The position numbers and the translations under genes were made by a program. This document shows positions 1-9,225 of a stretch of DNA of 61,933 nt, piece after piece. The notes beneath the pieces are model-generated. The model was not told where the DNA came from. It worked only from the letters and a program-made list of their open reading frames with translations, and searched no databases. Within the stretch, counting starts at the first letter, position 1, and every line of letters starts with the position of its first letter. This stretch comes from Flavobacteriaceae bacterium UBA3179 (GTDB taxonomy: Bacteria; Bacteroidota; Bacteroidia; Flavobacteriales; Flavobacteriaceae): positions 16,480 through 78,412 of the forward strand of contig DEXR01000029.1 in assembly GCA_002364245.1 (NCBI GenBank). The letters are read 5' to 3'.

Positions 1-2034
1 TGCTGCGACCGTTTCTTCCACTTCTTCAGTTTCGTTAAGTCGTAAAATTTTCTGAAAATAAAAATCAATCGGATTTCTAATATAACTAGAAAGCGCTGAT
101 GGGGAAAAGCCTTTTGTAGCAATTTCTTGCAAACGTTGCATTACTGCATCTGTTTTTTCAATGGTTTTTAAAGTTTGTACAGTCGGTGTAATTTTAGGCG
201 ATAAAATGGTTTTAGAAAGCGTATGGTTCGCCTGCTTTTCAATTTCCAATTGTAATAAAAAACGACTTTTTTCTCCCGTGCTTATGCCTTCAGAATGGTT
301 ATTGTATAGTAAAGTAACATCCTTTGCACGTTGTAACATGTGGTAAAAGTGGTACGTGTAGATTGCATCCTTTTCGGTGTACAATGGTAGGTTGAATTCC
401 TTCTTTAAATCGTAGGTAATAAACGATGCGTTCGACTTTCCAGTAGGTAATACCCCTTCATTAACCGAAGTAACAATTATCGTTTCAAAATCGAGTACCC
501 TAGTTTCTAAGACTCCCATAATCTGAAGACCTTCATACGCATCACCTTCAAAATCCAGTGACGTGGTTGCAATGAGTTCGGTAAACAATCCTTGTACCGT
601 TTTTACTGAATCCAAATGTGAGTATGAGTCGTTCAGGGCATCAATTTTACTAAAAACTTGATACAACTGATATAACACAACACGTTCCACAGGGTTTTCT
701 TGAAACTCGCTTTTTAGCTTATATAATACTTTTAAACAGTTAGTAATGGCTGTTTTACTATTGTTGTTCCAGTCTTGAAATAAAAGTGACACAATATCAG
801 TGTCTTCTTTATCTGAAAACTGCAAGATATCGTCAATAGTGAGGTGTGTTTTATTTTCAACATTAATTTTTGACGCTATTACTGAAGCGTTATTCAGCAA
901 CGAATTTCCTACCGGATGATTAATAAGCGACAGCACATCTTTATAATAAATTGTTTTATTTTTTTCTGAAGCAGCTTCAGAAGAGACGGAATGAAGAGAT
1001 AATGCAAGTTCAAAAAACAAGGTGGCTGGAAAATTTTTAAGCACGGTTCCCATCGTGACATTTACAGAATCTAAATTGTCTGGCAGTGAATACAATACTG
1101 GGATTAACAAGTTTTCATCGGCCAATACAATAGCGGTTGAATTTAGTTTTTCCTTTGAATAGGTTGCTAACAATTCACCTACATATTTTGCCTGTCCTAT
1201 ATTTTTCTGCACTTCGACAAAGTGGATATCTTTGTGCTCTTTAAAATGATTCGAAGTACCAAGAGGTGCGTTGTTTTCAAAATGCGACCAGTTCTTAAAA
1301 TAGCGTCGTATAAAAAGAGAGGCGCTGTGTTTTGTGTCCTTTAAAAATGTCTCATCAGCATCCCAATATATTTCTGTATTACCTGTGTTTAGTAATTGCT
1401 GTATTATATTTTGTTCAGCCGAGTTCAGCGCATTAAAGCCTATAAAAGCGTGTTTTTTAATTTTGTTTTGGTCGATATATGATTCTATCTTTTCTGAAGC
1501 CATCCGATACACTAAGCCCTGATACGCTATGGCTTCTTCTAAAAGAGTTTCTTTTAGCTTGGTGTAAAATTCGTATAGACTATTCCAGAATTGAAGGTAT
1601 TTTTCAATAAGCTCGGTTTTCTCTTCTTTCAAATTCCACCGCTCCATTGTTTTTATACTTCCTAAGTAATTGAAGAAGTCTTTTGGATTTACTAAATAGC
1701 GATCAATTTCATTAAAATCATTTAGTAAGGTAATTGCCCAAGAATTATAATTCTCGAAATTTTCTTTTTCTGAAAAAGAAGAAGTATTTAAATAGACCTG
1801 ATAGCTTTTAAATAGAAGTTCTGTGTTGTCAATTATAGAATGACCTGAAACGGTTTCTATAAATTCTTCGATACTTATTATATGGGGTAAAAAAGTAGTT
1901 GTTTGCGAATGCTTACTCAAGTAATTTTTAAGAAAGCCACCGGCACGCTTGCTGGGAAGGATGAGAGTAAGACTGGAAAGGTCTTCGTGTTTGTTTTTTA
2001 AACTGAATAGGGTTTCTTCCAAAAATGTTTGCAT
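1..2034 (-). CDS. PD-(D/E)XK nuclease family protein, AddB-like (C-terminus outside window)
   Basis: The frame is open from an ATG at 2034 to the window edge, giving 678 codons without the C-terminus. The N-terminus (MQTFLEETLF) is followed by LPSKRAGGFLKNYL, the inactivated helicase-like start typical of Bacteroidota AddB-like proteins. The last visible part contains GFSPSALSSYIRNPIDFYF, the usual entry to the C-terminal RecB-type nuclease domain; the catalytic residues lie beyond the edge. By family knowledge such proteins pair with an AddA-type helicase-nuclease to process double-strand DNA ends for RecA. A matching AddA-like gene lies on the same strand at 4854-8000, with ompA and kbl in between. 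The family call is firm; pairing with the helicase is inference. Confidence 0.85.
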   Translation of the reverse strand, partial: MQTFLEETLFSLKNKHEDLSSLTLILPSKRAGGFLKNYLSKHSQTTTFLPHIISIEEFIETVSGHSIIDNTELLFKSYQVYLNTSSFSEKENFENYNSWAITLLNDFNEIDRYLVNPKDFFNYLGSIKTMERWNLKEEKTELIEKYLQFWNSLYEFYTKLKETLLEEAIAYQGLVYRMASEKIESYIDQNKIKKHAFIGFNALNSAEQNIIQQLLNTGNTEIYWDADETFLKDTKHSASLFIRRYFKNWSHFENNAPLGTSNHFKEHKDIHFVEVQKNIGQAKYVGELLATYSKEKLNSTAIVLADENLLIPVLYSLPDNLDSVNVTMGTVLKNFPATLFFELALSLHSVSSEAASEKNKTIYYKDVLSLINHPVGNSLLNNASVIASKINVENKTHLTIDDILQFSDKEDTDIVSLLFQDWNNNSKTAITNCLKVLYKLKSEFQENPVERVVLYQLYQVFSKIDALNDSYSHLDSVKTVQGLFTELIATTSLDFEGDAYEGLQIMGVLETRVLDFETIIVTSVNEGVLPTGKSNASFITYDLKKEFNLPLYTEKDAIYTYHFYHMLQRAKDVTLLYNNHSEGISTGEKSRFLLQLEIEKQANHTLSKTILSPKITPTVQTLKTIEKTDAVMQRLQEIATKGFSPSALSSYIRNPIDFYFQKILRLNETEEVEETVAA

Positions 2035-2046
2035 ACCCTAAAAATA

Positions 2047-2077
2047 AGAAACGCCCCCGATTTTCGGAGGCGTTTCT
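2047..2077 (-). terminator. Rho-independent terminator of the OmpA gene
   Basis: An inverted repeat (AGAAACGCC / GGCGTTTCT with an inner CCGA / TCGG) is followed on the minus strand by a T-rich tract. It lies 26 bp past the OmpA stop codon and 13 bp before the AddB-like start, so it separates the two genes. Confidence 0.8.
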
Positions 2078-2102
2078 AGTATTTATTTAAGCGCGTTGCT
2101 TA

Positions 2103-3503
2103 TTAGTTATCTCTATTTTTATTAAGAGAGATTTCAACACGTCTGTTTTGTTGTCTTCCAGCAGCTGTATTGTTTGTAGCAACTGGTCTTTCTTCACCGT
2201 AACCTTCAGATGTTAATCTGTTAGAAGGCATTCCGATTGTAGTTAAGTAGTCCATTACAGAAGCTGCTCTTTCTTTAGATAACTTCATGTTATAAGAATC
2301 ACTACCTCTACTATCTGTGTGTCCTTCAATATGGAATACAGTGTTTGGATATTCTTTCATAATATCTGCAATACTCTGTAGTGCACTATAAGACTCTTGA
2401 CGGATAGAAGCTTTATCGTAGTCGAACAAGATTGTTTTAGAATACTCGTTGATTTCTTTGATAACTTCTACAGTTACTTCTGGACAACCGTTGTTAGCAA
2501 CAGTACCAGCAACATCTGGACATTGGTCATCTTTGTCTAATACACCGTCACCGTCTCTATCTTCGTAAGGGCAACCGTTATTAGAAGCAGGACCAGCTTC
2601 GTTTGGACACTCATCGTCTCCATCAGCAATTCCATCACCGTCAGCATCAGGACAACCGTTTAATTCAGCTAAACCAGCTACAGTTGGACAAGCATCTTGT
2701 GGATCAGCGATTCCATCACCGTCAGTATCAGGACAACCGTTGAACTCAGCTAAACCAGCAGTTTCTGGACAAGCATCGTTTCTGTCTTCGATTCCGTCAC
2801 CGTCAGTATCAGGACAACCGTTAAATTCTGGAAGACCAGGAGTTTCTGGACATTCATCATCTTGATCGTAGATTCCGTCACCGTCAGTGTCTTTTCCACC
2901 GAACTTAAACACAATACCAGCAGAATGTTGGAAGTGCTTTACTCCGTAATCATCTTCAAATGCATGCTTATAAGTTGTTTGTAGGTTTAAAGCTACGTTT
3001 TCAGCAAACCAAATTTTAACGCTTGCTAAACCGTTAGCAGTACCAAAGCCGATATCATCAACCCAAGTGTAACCACCACCAACACCAATAGATGGATCAA
3101 ACCATCCACCAGGACCGTTGATAAGGTCTCTAAAGCTATATCTAATTTCACCATCAGCAGCGTAGTAACTTAAGTCATCTACACTTACATCACCTACTTT
3201 ATCTATACGGTTGATAGTACCAACAGCAGAAAAAGTAAAACCACTACCAACATATCTGCTGATTGCAATTTTAGATACTGAAGGTAAGATGTTCCAGTGA
3301 TCTTCAACATTGTAAAATTCTTCAAAAAGTTCTCCTCTCATAGGAGTAGAAGTTGTTTGGCCATCCTCTAGACCAACGGGAAAGACGTCAACAGCATTGA
3401 CACCAATCTCAAAAGCCCAAGGGTTGTTTTCGTCTTGTGCGTTCGCTACGCCAATACCCATAAATAGGATGGCAGCAACTAATAAACTGTTAAGATGTTT
3501 CAT
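2103..3503 (-). CDS. OmpA family outer membrane protein with thrombospondin type 3 repeats
   Basis: 466 aa. Residues 1-22 form a signal peptide (cleavage after ANA). Residues about 25-202 look like a small outer-membrane beta barrel with alternating aromatic and hydrophobic strands. Residues 205-342 are five Asp-rich calcium-binding thrombospondin type 3 repeats (DTDGDGI...D..CP). Residues about 355-460 are the OmpA C-terminal peptidoglycan-binding domain, with [10 protein letters not shown] and NRRVEI. The protein should link the outer membrane to peptidoglycan. It has its own consensus promoter (3538-3568) and terminator, which fits an abundant single-gene transcript. The order barrel-TSP3-OmpA is standard for flavobacterial major OmpA proteins. 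Confidence 0.93.
   Translation of the reverse strand: MKHLNSLLVAAILFMGIGVANAQDENNPWAFEIGVNAVDVFPVGLEDGQTTSTPMRGELFEEFYNVEDHWNILPSVSKIAISRYVGSGFTFSAVGTINRIDKVGDVSVDDLSYYAADGEIRYSFRDLINGPGGWFDPSIGVGGGYTWVDDIGFGTANGLASVKIWFAENVALNLQTTYKHAFEDDYGVKHFQHSAGIVFKFGGKDTDGDGIYDQDDECPETPGLPEFNGCPDTDGDGIEDRNDACPETAGLAEFNGCPDTDGDGIADPQDACPTVAGLAELNGCPDADGDGIADGDDECPNEAGPASNNGCPYEDRDGDGVLDKDDQCPDVAGTVANNGCPEVTVEVIKEINEYSKTILFDYDKASIRQESYSALQSIADIMKEYPNTVFHIEGHTDSRGSDSYNMKLSKERAASVMDYLTTIGMPSNRLTSEGYGEERPVATNNTAAGRQQNRRVEISLNKNRDN
2478..2891 (-). repeat. 81-bp tandem repeats encoding TSP3 modules
   Basis: Five in-frame modules inside the OmpA gene. The clearest copies are spaced exactly 81 bp apart, for example the GTCAGTATCA segments at 2721 and 2802. 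Each unit encodes a 27-residue Asp-rich calcium-binding repeat bounded by Cys-Pro. Repeat number could change by recombination. Confidence 0.85.
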
Positions 3504-3537
3504 ATTCGATTGTTTAATTTTTAAGTGTTAATTAGAG

Positions 3538-3568
3538 CAAAAGTAAGTTGTTATAACTTATAAACAAA
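3538..3568 (-). promoter_or_regulatory. Promoter of the OmpA gene
   Basis: On the minus strand TTTG (3565-3568) is followed after 19 bp by TACTTTTG (3538-3545), matching the Bacteroidota -33/-7 pattern TTTG-N19-TAnnTTTG. The leader to the ATG at 3503 would be about 30 nt. Confidence 0.8.
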
Positions 3569-3622
3569 GTCAAATCTATTAAATTTTTCATAAATACAAA
3601 GCCTTTTGCTCGCAAATTTATT

Positions 3623-4825
3623 TTATTCAGTCTTAATAATATCTAGTTTTTTACCCACTTTAATGAAAGCGGTAATGGCTTTATCCAATTGCTCAATAGT
3701 ATGAGCCGCAGACAATTGAACCCTTATTCTTGCTTTGCCTTTTGGTACTACTGGATAGAAAAAACCGATGACATATATGCCCTCTTCCAGCAACATATCA
3801 GCCATATCTTGAGATAGTTTTGCGTCATATAACATGACCGGAACAATAGCAGAATCCCCATCAATTATATCAAAACCTGCTTCTTTTATTCCTTTTTTAA
3901 AGTATGCTGTGTTTTCCTGTAAACGATCTCTTAATGTGGTGTCAGTATCAAGCATATCAAATACCTTAATAGATGCTCCAACAATTGCTGGTGCTAAAGA
4001 ATTTGAAAATAAATACGGACGTGATCTTTGGCGAAGCATTTCTATAATTTCTTTTTTCCCGGTAGTGTAACCGCCCATAGCGCCACCTAAAGCTTTACCT
4101 AATGTACCCGTTATTATATCTACACGATCCATTACTCCTTTTTCTTCTAAGGTTCCACGGCCTGTTTTACCTATAAATCCAGTAGCATGACATTCATCAA
4201 TCATAACCAATGCATCATATTTATCAGCTAAATCACAGATTTTATCTAATGGTGCTACTAAACCATCCATAGAAAACACACCGTCGGTAACGATAATCTT
4301 AAAACGAGCGCCATTTTCATTAGCTTTAATTAATTGTTCTTCCAGCTCGTCCATATTGCTGTTTTGGTAGCGATACCGAGCAGCTTTACATAAACGAACG
4401 CCGTCAATAATAGAAGCGTGGTTTAAGGAATCTGAAATAATTGCGTCTTCCTTTGTTAATAAAGGTTCAAAAACACCGCCATTTGCATCAAAACACGCTG
4501 CATATAATATAGTGTCTTCCGTTTGGTAGAAATCGGCTATTTTTTGTTCCAGTTCTTTATGAATGTCTTGTGTACCGCAAATAAAACGAACAGACGACAT
4601 ACCAAAACCGTGTGTGTCCATTGCATCTTTGGCTGCTTGAATAACATCTGGGTGCGAAGAAAGCCCCAAATAGTTATTCGCGCAAAAGTTGATCACTTCT
4701 TGTCCCGTCGAAATTGTAATAGCGGCATCTTGTGGAGAGGTGATAATGCGCTCTTTTTTAAATAATCCGTCGTTTTTTATTTCCTGAAGTTCTTCTTGCA
4801 GGTGTTCTTTAATTTTTCCGTACAT
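3623..4825 (-). CDS. kbl: Glycine C-acetyltransferase (2-amino-3-ketobutyrate CoA ligase)
   Basis: 400 aa, the usual length for Kbl. It is a PLP enzyme of the alpha-oxoamine synthase family. It cleaves 2-amino-3-ketobutyrate with CoA to glycine and acetyl-CoA in threonine breakdown. The PLP lysine is K244 in [10 protein letters not shown], the same number as in E. coli Kbl, and the PLP-ring aspartate and histidine are in MIDECHATG (about 208-216). The N-terminal [14 protein letters not shown] motif is typical. No threonine dehydrogenase gene lies nearby. A TAnnTTTG box overlapping the upstream helicase stop codon suggests separate transcription. Related family members (8-amino-7-oxononanoate synthase) are less likely given the close match to Kbl. 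Confidence 0.93.
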   Translation of the reverse strand: MYGKIKEHLQEELQEIKNDGLFKKERIITSPQDAAITISTGQEVINFCANNYLGLSSHPDVIQAAKDAMDTHGFGMSSVRFICGTQDIHKELEQKIADFYQTEDTILYAACFDANGGVFEPLLTKEDAIISDSLNHASIIDGVRLCKAARYRYQNSNMDELEEQLIKANENGARFKIIVTDGVFSMDGLVAPLDKICDLADKYDALVMIDECHATGFIGKTGRGTLEEKGVMDRVDIITGTLGKALGGAMGGYTTGKKEIIEMLRQRSRPYLFSNSLAPAIVGASIKVFDMLDTDTTLRDRLQENTAYFKKGIKEAGFDIIDGDSAIVPVMLYDAKLSQDMADMLLEEGIYVIGFFYPVVPKGKARIRVQLSAAHTIEQLDKAITAFIKVGKKLDIIKTE

Positions 4826-4848
4826 AATGTCTGTTTTTTTTCAAGTAA

Positions 4849-4856
4849 CAAAGTTA
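4849..4856 (-). promoter_or_regulatory. Probable kbl promoter -7 box over the helicase stop codon
   Basis: TAACTTTG on the minus strand fits TAnnTTTG and lies 24 bp upstream of the kbl ATG. It overlaps the stop codon of the helicase gene (4854-4856). I see no clear TTTG -33 element. Confidence 0.5.
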
Positions 4857-7800
4857 GGCTTTATTTATAAGTATGCCATTTTCTGAAGTATAAACCAAGA
4901 TTTTTTCAGCAATCTTAAAATTCATTTCTGAAAGCGCTGCTGCATATTGGTTTATTTGAATCCTGTGTTTTTTAGATTGACTTCCTGTTTTATAATCTAT
5001 AATACTTACGCTACCGTCGGGATGAAAATTTAAACGGTCGGGACGTAATATTTTTCCTTCTGAAGTAATTAAATCTCGTTCGTTTTCTACTTTTTCGGAA
5101 GGTTGAAATAAGTGGTTTAACTTCTCGTCATGTATTAAAGCATCAACCGCTTCTTTTAAAATCTTAAAATCGCTTTCTGAAACAATCCCTCGCTTTTTTA
5201 TATTCTCTAATATTTCCGAAGCATCGTTTTCATATTTAATTTCGGCCATCGTATCGTGAAAGAGATTTCCACTTAAAATAGCAGCTTCGGTTTCGGTGTC
5301 CCAAAGCAATGCTTCTTTGGTTACAATATTCAAGTTACGGCTTGTTGGTGAAGTGTTGATGTATGTAGGCGCAACCGTTTCAGTAATATTTTCTTCTTCT
5401 TTTAGTTCTTTCCGTGTTTTTTCACCAAATTGATATAACAATTGGTCATCGTTCCATTTCTGTTCATGTTTAAGGTATTCTACAAACAACTGACTAAAAT
5501 CCTTAGGTTGATCTTTTACGCTGCTTGGCTTTTCAGAAAAAATATAGAGCTGTTCAACAGGCCTTGTCAGGGTAACATAGAGTAGGTTTAAATTGTCGAG
5601 TTCTAAGGTGTTTCTGCGGTCTGCGTAAATTTTAGCACCTTCTTCGCCAAATTCTGCTACACTACTATTAAAATTAATTATCGCCTCTTCAAAACCGAAA
5701 TCGTTTTCAGGCGCTTTAAACCAAGTTTTTGGTTCTATTTCTTTGTATAAATCGGTTTCAGCAAACGGAAATAGTACAATAGGAAACTCCAATCCTTTTG
5801 CTTTGTGAATCGTCATTAATCTCACTGCTCCAGTAGTTTCGGCAGCGGCAACCGAAGCTTTTTCTTTTTTGGTTTCCCAATATTCTAGAAAGGCCATTTT
5901 TGATGCTAATGGTTGTTGTTCAAACTCATAAACCAAATCCATAAAACCGAAAAGGTAGGCATCGGCTTTTTCTTCCAATTTAAATTGACGAATGCAATAC
6001 TCAAAAGCTTCGTATAAAGAAACTGAATGTATAAAATTGGAATTAAAATTGATTTCGTATTGCTGTAAGAGTTGCGTTACTTCTTCAGCAGGTTGGTTTA
6101 AAAATTGAGTGAAAAATGTATGTTTTTCTTCTGAAATGGTAAGATACTCGTGAATAAAATCGAGCATATTGATTTTTGCTTCTTCATTTTCAGGTTGTAA
6201 GGAATAGACAAGTGTCTGAATTAATCCTCGAACCAACGGCGAGGATTGAAGCAATAACGTTTCAGAAGAAACAATTGAAACCCCGTTTTCCATAAGCCAA
6301 GAGCCTAATGCAATTCCCTCTTTTTTTCGACGTGTTAAAATACAAATGTCTTGTTCTTGGTAACCGTTGGCTTTTACTTCATGTATGGTTTGTAACACCA
6401 ATTTTGCATAGCTTTCTTCTTTTTCTGCAGCCGATTGTTTTTCAATAAACTCAATCTGTATATAGCCGCCGTCTTTTTTATTGGGCTTTTGCTGGTTTCC
6501 TATTTCATATAAATGTGTGTGCCCGGCATCGCCAAAGTATTTTGAAACAAACGTAAAAAATGAATTATTAAACGTGATAATTTCTTTACAACTTCTGTAA
6601 TTAGTGTCTAGATTTTCTACTTCTGCTGTTGAAACAGCAAAAGGTGTTTTGCCGCCGTATAAATCCATAAACTGTTCAGGCTTTCCGCCTCGCCAACGAT
6701 AAATTGATTGTTTGGCATCGCCCACCAATAATAGCGAACCTGCTTCTTCATTTGCCACTTGTTGCGATAATGCGTTTTCAATTAAAGGAATTAAATTTTC
6801 CCATTGCAATTCGGAAGTATCTTGAAATTCATCAATAAAATAATGACGGTATTTTTCTCCCAACCGTTCATAAATAAAAGGCGCAGGCTGGTTTTTTATT
6901 TCTTTATTAATGATGGAATTAAATTCTGAAATAGGCAAGATGTTTTTCTCTTCCTTAATAGTTTCAATTTCCTGCTGCACCAAATTGATAACCGAAAGCG
7001 GCGTAAGGTTTTTTACTATGGAATTAATTAACTGTAGCTGAAATACCAACTTTTTACTCGTTGAAAAAGCGGAAACCAGTTCTGGTGCTAATCCGTCCAT
7101 AATATTGCTTTCCGGGGGTTTTACACGTCCTGGGTACAAGGGTTTTTCGCCTAAGGTTTCTTGCCATTTGGCGCCGTATGGAACATCAAAATTGCCTTCA
7201 GAAAGCTTTACAAAATAGTTGTATAAATATTTTCCGCTGAAGTGGCTTTCATCCAATCCGTTGTCAGCTATTGTTTTAAGGGTAATGGAAGCAACTTGTA
7301 TTATGTTTTCTGAAAGTTGTTTTTGTTGTTTCAGCAAATGCTTTTTAAACGAAAGAAAATTGTCGAGGGATTGTAGCTTTAGTTTTTTAATGTGTTTGGC
7401 TTCATTTTCAGAAAAAAGCAAAGAAGAAGCTTTGGTAATATCTAGGGCAATATCCCACGATTTATCATCATCTGTTTTTTCAAGTGCGAAGTCCAATAAG
7501 ACGTTGGTGATTTTTTTATTGTCGCCCGCCTTGCTAATTAATTGATCTACGGCTTCAGACAATAATTGATCTGTATCTAGACTCACTTCAAAATTTGAAG
7601 AAAGTTTTAAGTCACGAGCAAAAGTTCGAAGTAATTGATGGTTAAAGCGATCAATGGTTTCTACGCTAAAAGCCGAATAATGATGTAATAAATGCTTTAT
7701 AATTGCTTTTGAAGTGGTTTGAATGGTTTCAAGGCTCATTCCTGTTTCAGAAGCAAGAAGCGTCATCATATCCGATGGACTTGAAAGAGATGTTTCCGAA

Positions 7801-8000
7801 GAAAAAGCAACTAGATTTGAAACAATACGCTGTTTCATTTCAGCAACTGCTTTGTTTGTAAAGGTAATCGCCAATAGGTTTTTATAGCTTCCTTCGTTTT
7901 TTGAAAGTAGTAAACGGCTGAGATATTCTTTTACTAGGGTGAAAGTTTTACCACTTCCTGCGGCAGCGTTGTAAATAGTGAAGGGCGAGGTTGTTTTCAA
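4854..8000 (-). CDS. UvrD-type helicase with C-terminal RecB nuclease domain (AddA-like)
   Basis: 1048 aa. A Walker A motif (NAAAGSGKTFTL) lies at about residues 11-22. Later come a DEFQDTS Walker B/motif II, LLVGDAKQSIYRWRGG (motif III/Q), TIHKAKGLEFPIV (motif V) and LLYVTLTRP (motif VI), all of superfamily 1A. The C-terminus has a PD-(D/E)XK nuclease signature: GKILRPDRLNF, then IIDYKTG, then QINQYAAAL. It should be the ATP-driven helicase-nuclease of a double-strand break processing complex. The start codon must be TTG at 8000, because the Walker A motif begins ten codons later and no in-frame ATG precedes it. The probable AddB-like partner is at 1-2034. Confidence 0.92.
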   Translation of the reverse strand: MKTTSPFTIYNAAAGSGKTFTLVKEYLSRLLLSKNEGSYKNLLAITFTNKAVAEMKQRIVSNLVAFSSETSLSSPSDMMTLLASETGMSLETIQTTSKAIIKHLLHHYSAFSVETIDRFNHQLLRTFARDLKLSSNFEVSLDTDQLLSEAVDQLISKAGDNKKITNVLLDFALEKTDDDKSWDIALDITKASSLLFSENEAKHIKKLKLQSLDNFLSFKKHLLKQQKQLSENIIQVASITLKTIADNGLDESHFSGKYLYNYFVKLSEGNFDVPYGAKWQETLGEKPLYPGRVKPPESNIMDGLAPELVSAFSTSKKLVFQLQLINSIVKNLTPLSVINLVQQEIETIKEEKNILPISEFNSIINKEIKNQPAPFIYERLGEKYRHYFIDEFQDTSELQWENLIPLIENALSQQVANEEAGSLLLVGDAKQSIYRWRGGKPEQFMDLYGGKTPFAVSTAEVENLDTNYRSCKEIITFNNSFFTFVSKYFGDAGHTHLYEIGNQQKPNKKDGGYIQIEFIEKQSAAEKEESYAKLVLQTIHEVKANGYQEQDICILTRRKKEGIALGSWLMENGVSIVSSETLLLQSSPLVRGLIQTLVYSLQPENEEAKINMLDFIHEYLTISEEKHTFFTQFLNQPAEEVTQLLQQYEINFNSNFIHSVSLYEAFEYCIRQFKLEEKADAYLFGFMDLVYEFEQQPLASKMAFLEYWETKKEKASVAAAETTGAVRLMTIHKAKGLEFPIVLFPFAETDLYKEIEPKTWFKAPENDFGFEEAIINFNSSVAEFGEEGAKIYADRRNTLELDNLNLLYVTLTRPVEQLYIFSEKPSSVKDQPKDFSQLFVEYLKHEQKWNDDQLLYQFGEKTRKELKEEENITETVAPTYINTSPTSRNLNIVTKEALLWDTETEAAILSGNLFHDTMAEIKYENDASEILENIKKRGIVSESDFKILKEAVDALIHDEKLNHLFQPSEKVENERDLITSEGKILRPDRLNFHPDGSVSIIDYKTGSQSKKHRIQINQYAAALSEMNFKIAEKILVYTSENGILINKA

Positions 8001-8116
8001 GCTGTTTTTTGTTTAAAAGTAGCGATTCGTGATTTTATCAGCACAAATTATCAATATAATCTATATGGTTATAAAATCTTATAAATTTTATAACATTTTT
8101 TACGTCTTCTTCTGCG

Positions 8117-8124
8117 TACCTTTG
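8117..8124 (+). promoter_or_regulatory. Probable sodA promoter -7 box
   Basis: TACCTTTG fits TAnnTTTG and lies 47 bp upstream of the sodA ATG. An AT-rich region precedes it but a clear -33 TTTG is absent. Confidence 0.6.
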
Positions 8125-8171
8125 ATAATGAACATAACAAAAAAATATAAATAACTAAAAACGATATAATT

Positions 8172-8780
8172 ATGGCTTTCGAATTACCGAAATTACAATA
8201 CGCTTTTGACGCATTAGAACCACACATTGATGCTAAAACAATGGAAATTCATCATGATAAACACCATAATGGATACACCAATAAGTTAAACGCCGCGATT
8301 GAAGGAACCGACCAAGACGGGAAAACAATTGAAAATATATTGAATAACCTTGATATGGATAATAAAGCCGTTCGTAACAATGGTGGTGGTTTTTATAATC
8401 ACAGTTTGTTTTGGGAAATAATGTCTCCTAATGGCGGCGGAAAGCCTTCAGGAGCATTAGCCGAAGCGATTAACAGCGCGTATGGAAGTTTTGAGGATTT
8501 CAAAGAGAAGTTTTCTACAGCTGCAAAAGGTCAGTTTGGCTCTGGATGGGCTTGGCTTTGCGTTCACGAAGGTGGAAAAGTAGAAGTTTGTTCTACTCCT
8601 AACCAAGATAACCCATTAATGCCAGGAGTTGGTTGCGGTGGTACACCAATACTTGGATTGGACGTATGGGAGCACGCATATTATTTAAATTACCAAAACC
8701 GCAGACCTGATTATGTAAATGCATTTTTTAATGTTATTAATTGGGATGAAGTATCAAAACGATACGAGCAGAATAAATAA
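8172..8780 (+). CDS. sodA: Superoxide dismutase, Mn/Fe family (Mn-type features)
   Basis: 202 aa, full length. Metal ligands are His27 (in IHHDKHH), His77 (in FYNHSLFW), Asp164 and His168 (in DVWEHAYYL). The NNGGGFYNH context with Gly rather than Gln before the second ligand, together with Gln145 in NQDNP, resembles manganese rather than iron enzymes; metal identity still needs biochemistry. It has no signal peptide and is cytoplasmic. It converts superoxide to peroxide and oxygen. It is a single-gene unit with its own promoter box and a strong terminator, divergent from the AddA-like helicase. Confidence 0.95.
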   Translation: MAFELPKLQYAFDALEPHIDAKTMEIHHDKHHNGYTNKLNAAIEGTDQDGKTIENILNNLDMDNKAVRNNGGGFYNHSLFWEIMSPNGGGKPSGALAEAINSAYGSFEDFKEKFSTAAKGQFGSGWAWLCVHEGGKVEVCSTPNQDNPLMPGVGCGGTPILGLDVWEHAYYLNYQNRRPDYVNAFFNVINWDEVSKRYEQNK

Positions 8781-8803
8781 GTAGTACTTATTAAGTAAAA
8801 AGT

Positions 8804-8829
8804 AAAACCCACCACTTGGTGGGTTTTTT
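8804..8829 (+). terminator. Rho-independent terminator of sodA
   Basis: ACCCACC and GGTGGGT flank a four-base loop and are followed by six T residues. It lies 23 bp after the sodA stop codon. Confidence 0.88.
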
Positions 8830-8892
8830 ATGTGGTATTGTGATGATTTATAACGTAAAGCTTATATGCTCGCCACCCCAAATTTGGCGCAT

Positions 8893-8966
8893 AAAAAAAG
8901 GCGGAAAGAATCCACCTTTTTTTGCCCCAAATCTACCATGAACTTAACCTACTTATGCTATGGTAT
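8893..8966 (-). ncRNA. Candidate small RNA gene, copy 1 (~74 nt)
   Basis: On the minus strand a TATATTTG box (8971-8978) is followed about 5-7 bp later by a hairpin with arms ACCAT/ATGGT (8960-8964 and 8935-8939). Then come an unpaired AGATTTGGGGC, an A7 tract, and a terminator hairpin GGTGGA-TTCTT-TCCGCC ending in T7. The terminator pairs with a G-U wobble on the minus strand but would have a C-A mismatch on the plus strand, which supports minus-strand transcription. I see no start codon followed by a plausible reading frame. It points towards sodA, convergent with it. The Flavo-1 RNA motif of flavobacteria is a possible relative that I could not test. Confidence 0.6.
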
Positions 8967-8970
8967 GAAT

Positions 8971-8978
8971 CAAATATA
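8971..8978 (-). promoter_or_regulatory. -7 box of candidate small RNA copy 1
   Basis: TATATTTG on the minus strand is a perfect TAnnTTTG match placed just before the 5' hairpin of the proposed small RNA. The same box stands at the same place in copy 2, although the sequence upstream differs. Confidence 0.6.
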
Positions 8979-9194
8979 TATTATAAAGTTTTTTATACTT
9001 GAATTTTTAGACTAAAGGCTTTTATTTTCGATAAAAAGATGTTTTTACAAAGTTTTTTCTTTCTTAAAAGACAAAACGTGTGAATAGTTTATTAAAAATT
9101 CAATATATTTTGCATTTTGCTTGATAAATAGTGTTCTAATGTTATTTTAACGTTACGCCAATGTAAATTTAACGTTAACTAATTAAATTTTTCA

Positions 9195-9202
9195 TATATT
9201 TG
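9195..9202 (+). promoter_or_regulatory. -7 box of the 93-aa ORF
   Basis: TATATTTG fits TAnnTTTG and lies 23 bp upstream of the ATG at 9226, giving a leader of about 15-18 nt. Confidence 0.6.
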
Positions 9203-9225
9203 AATTTGATAAAAGTACATGTGTT

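Larger units (their letters stand above)
8867..8978. repeat. Copy 1 of a duplicated ~112-bp intergenic element
   Basis: The segment is nearly identical to 9763-9876, in the same orientation about 0.9 kb away. Shared blocks include TGCTCGCCACCCCAAATTTG, an A7 tract, a hairpin, a T7 tract, GCCCCAAAT and the CTTAACCTACTTATGCTATG block, ending in CAAATATA. Outside it the sequences diverge. It contains the proposed small RNA gene at 8893-8966. The rest of the gene-free stretch 8830-9194 is plain AT-rich sequence in which I see nothing else. Confidence 0.85.

Noticed and set aside
2478..2891. Tandem 81-bp repeats as a noncoding array
   Set aside because: They are in-frame and encode regular calcium-binding TSP3 modules of the OmpA protein.
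4663..4671. GCCCCAAAT in kbl as another sRNA-related site
   Set aside because: It encodes the conserved NNYLGL motif on the other strand and is explained by protein constraint. The sense mRNA there carries the same sequence as the sRNA, not its complement.
7219..7545. 108-codon plus-strand frame
   Set aside because: It is antisense to the middle of the AddA-like helicase gene, with no start signals or recognisable protein features.
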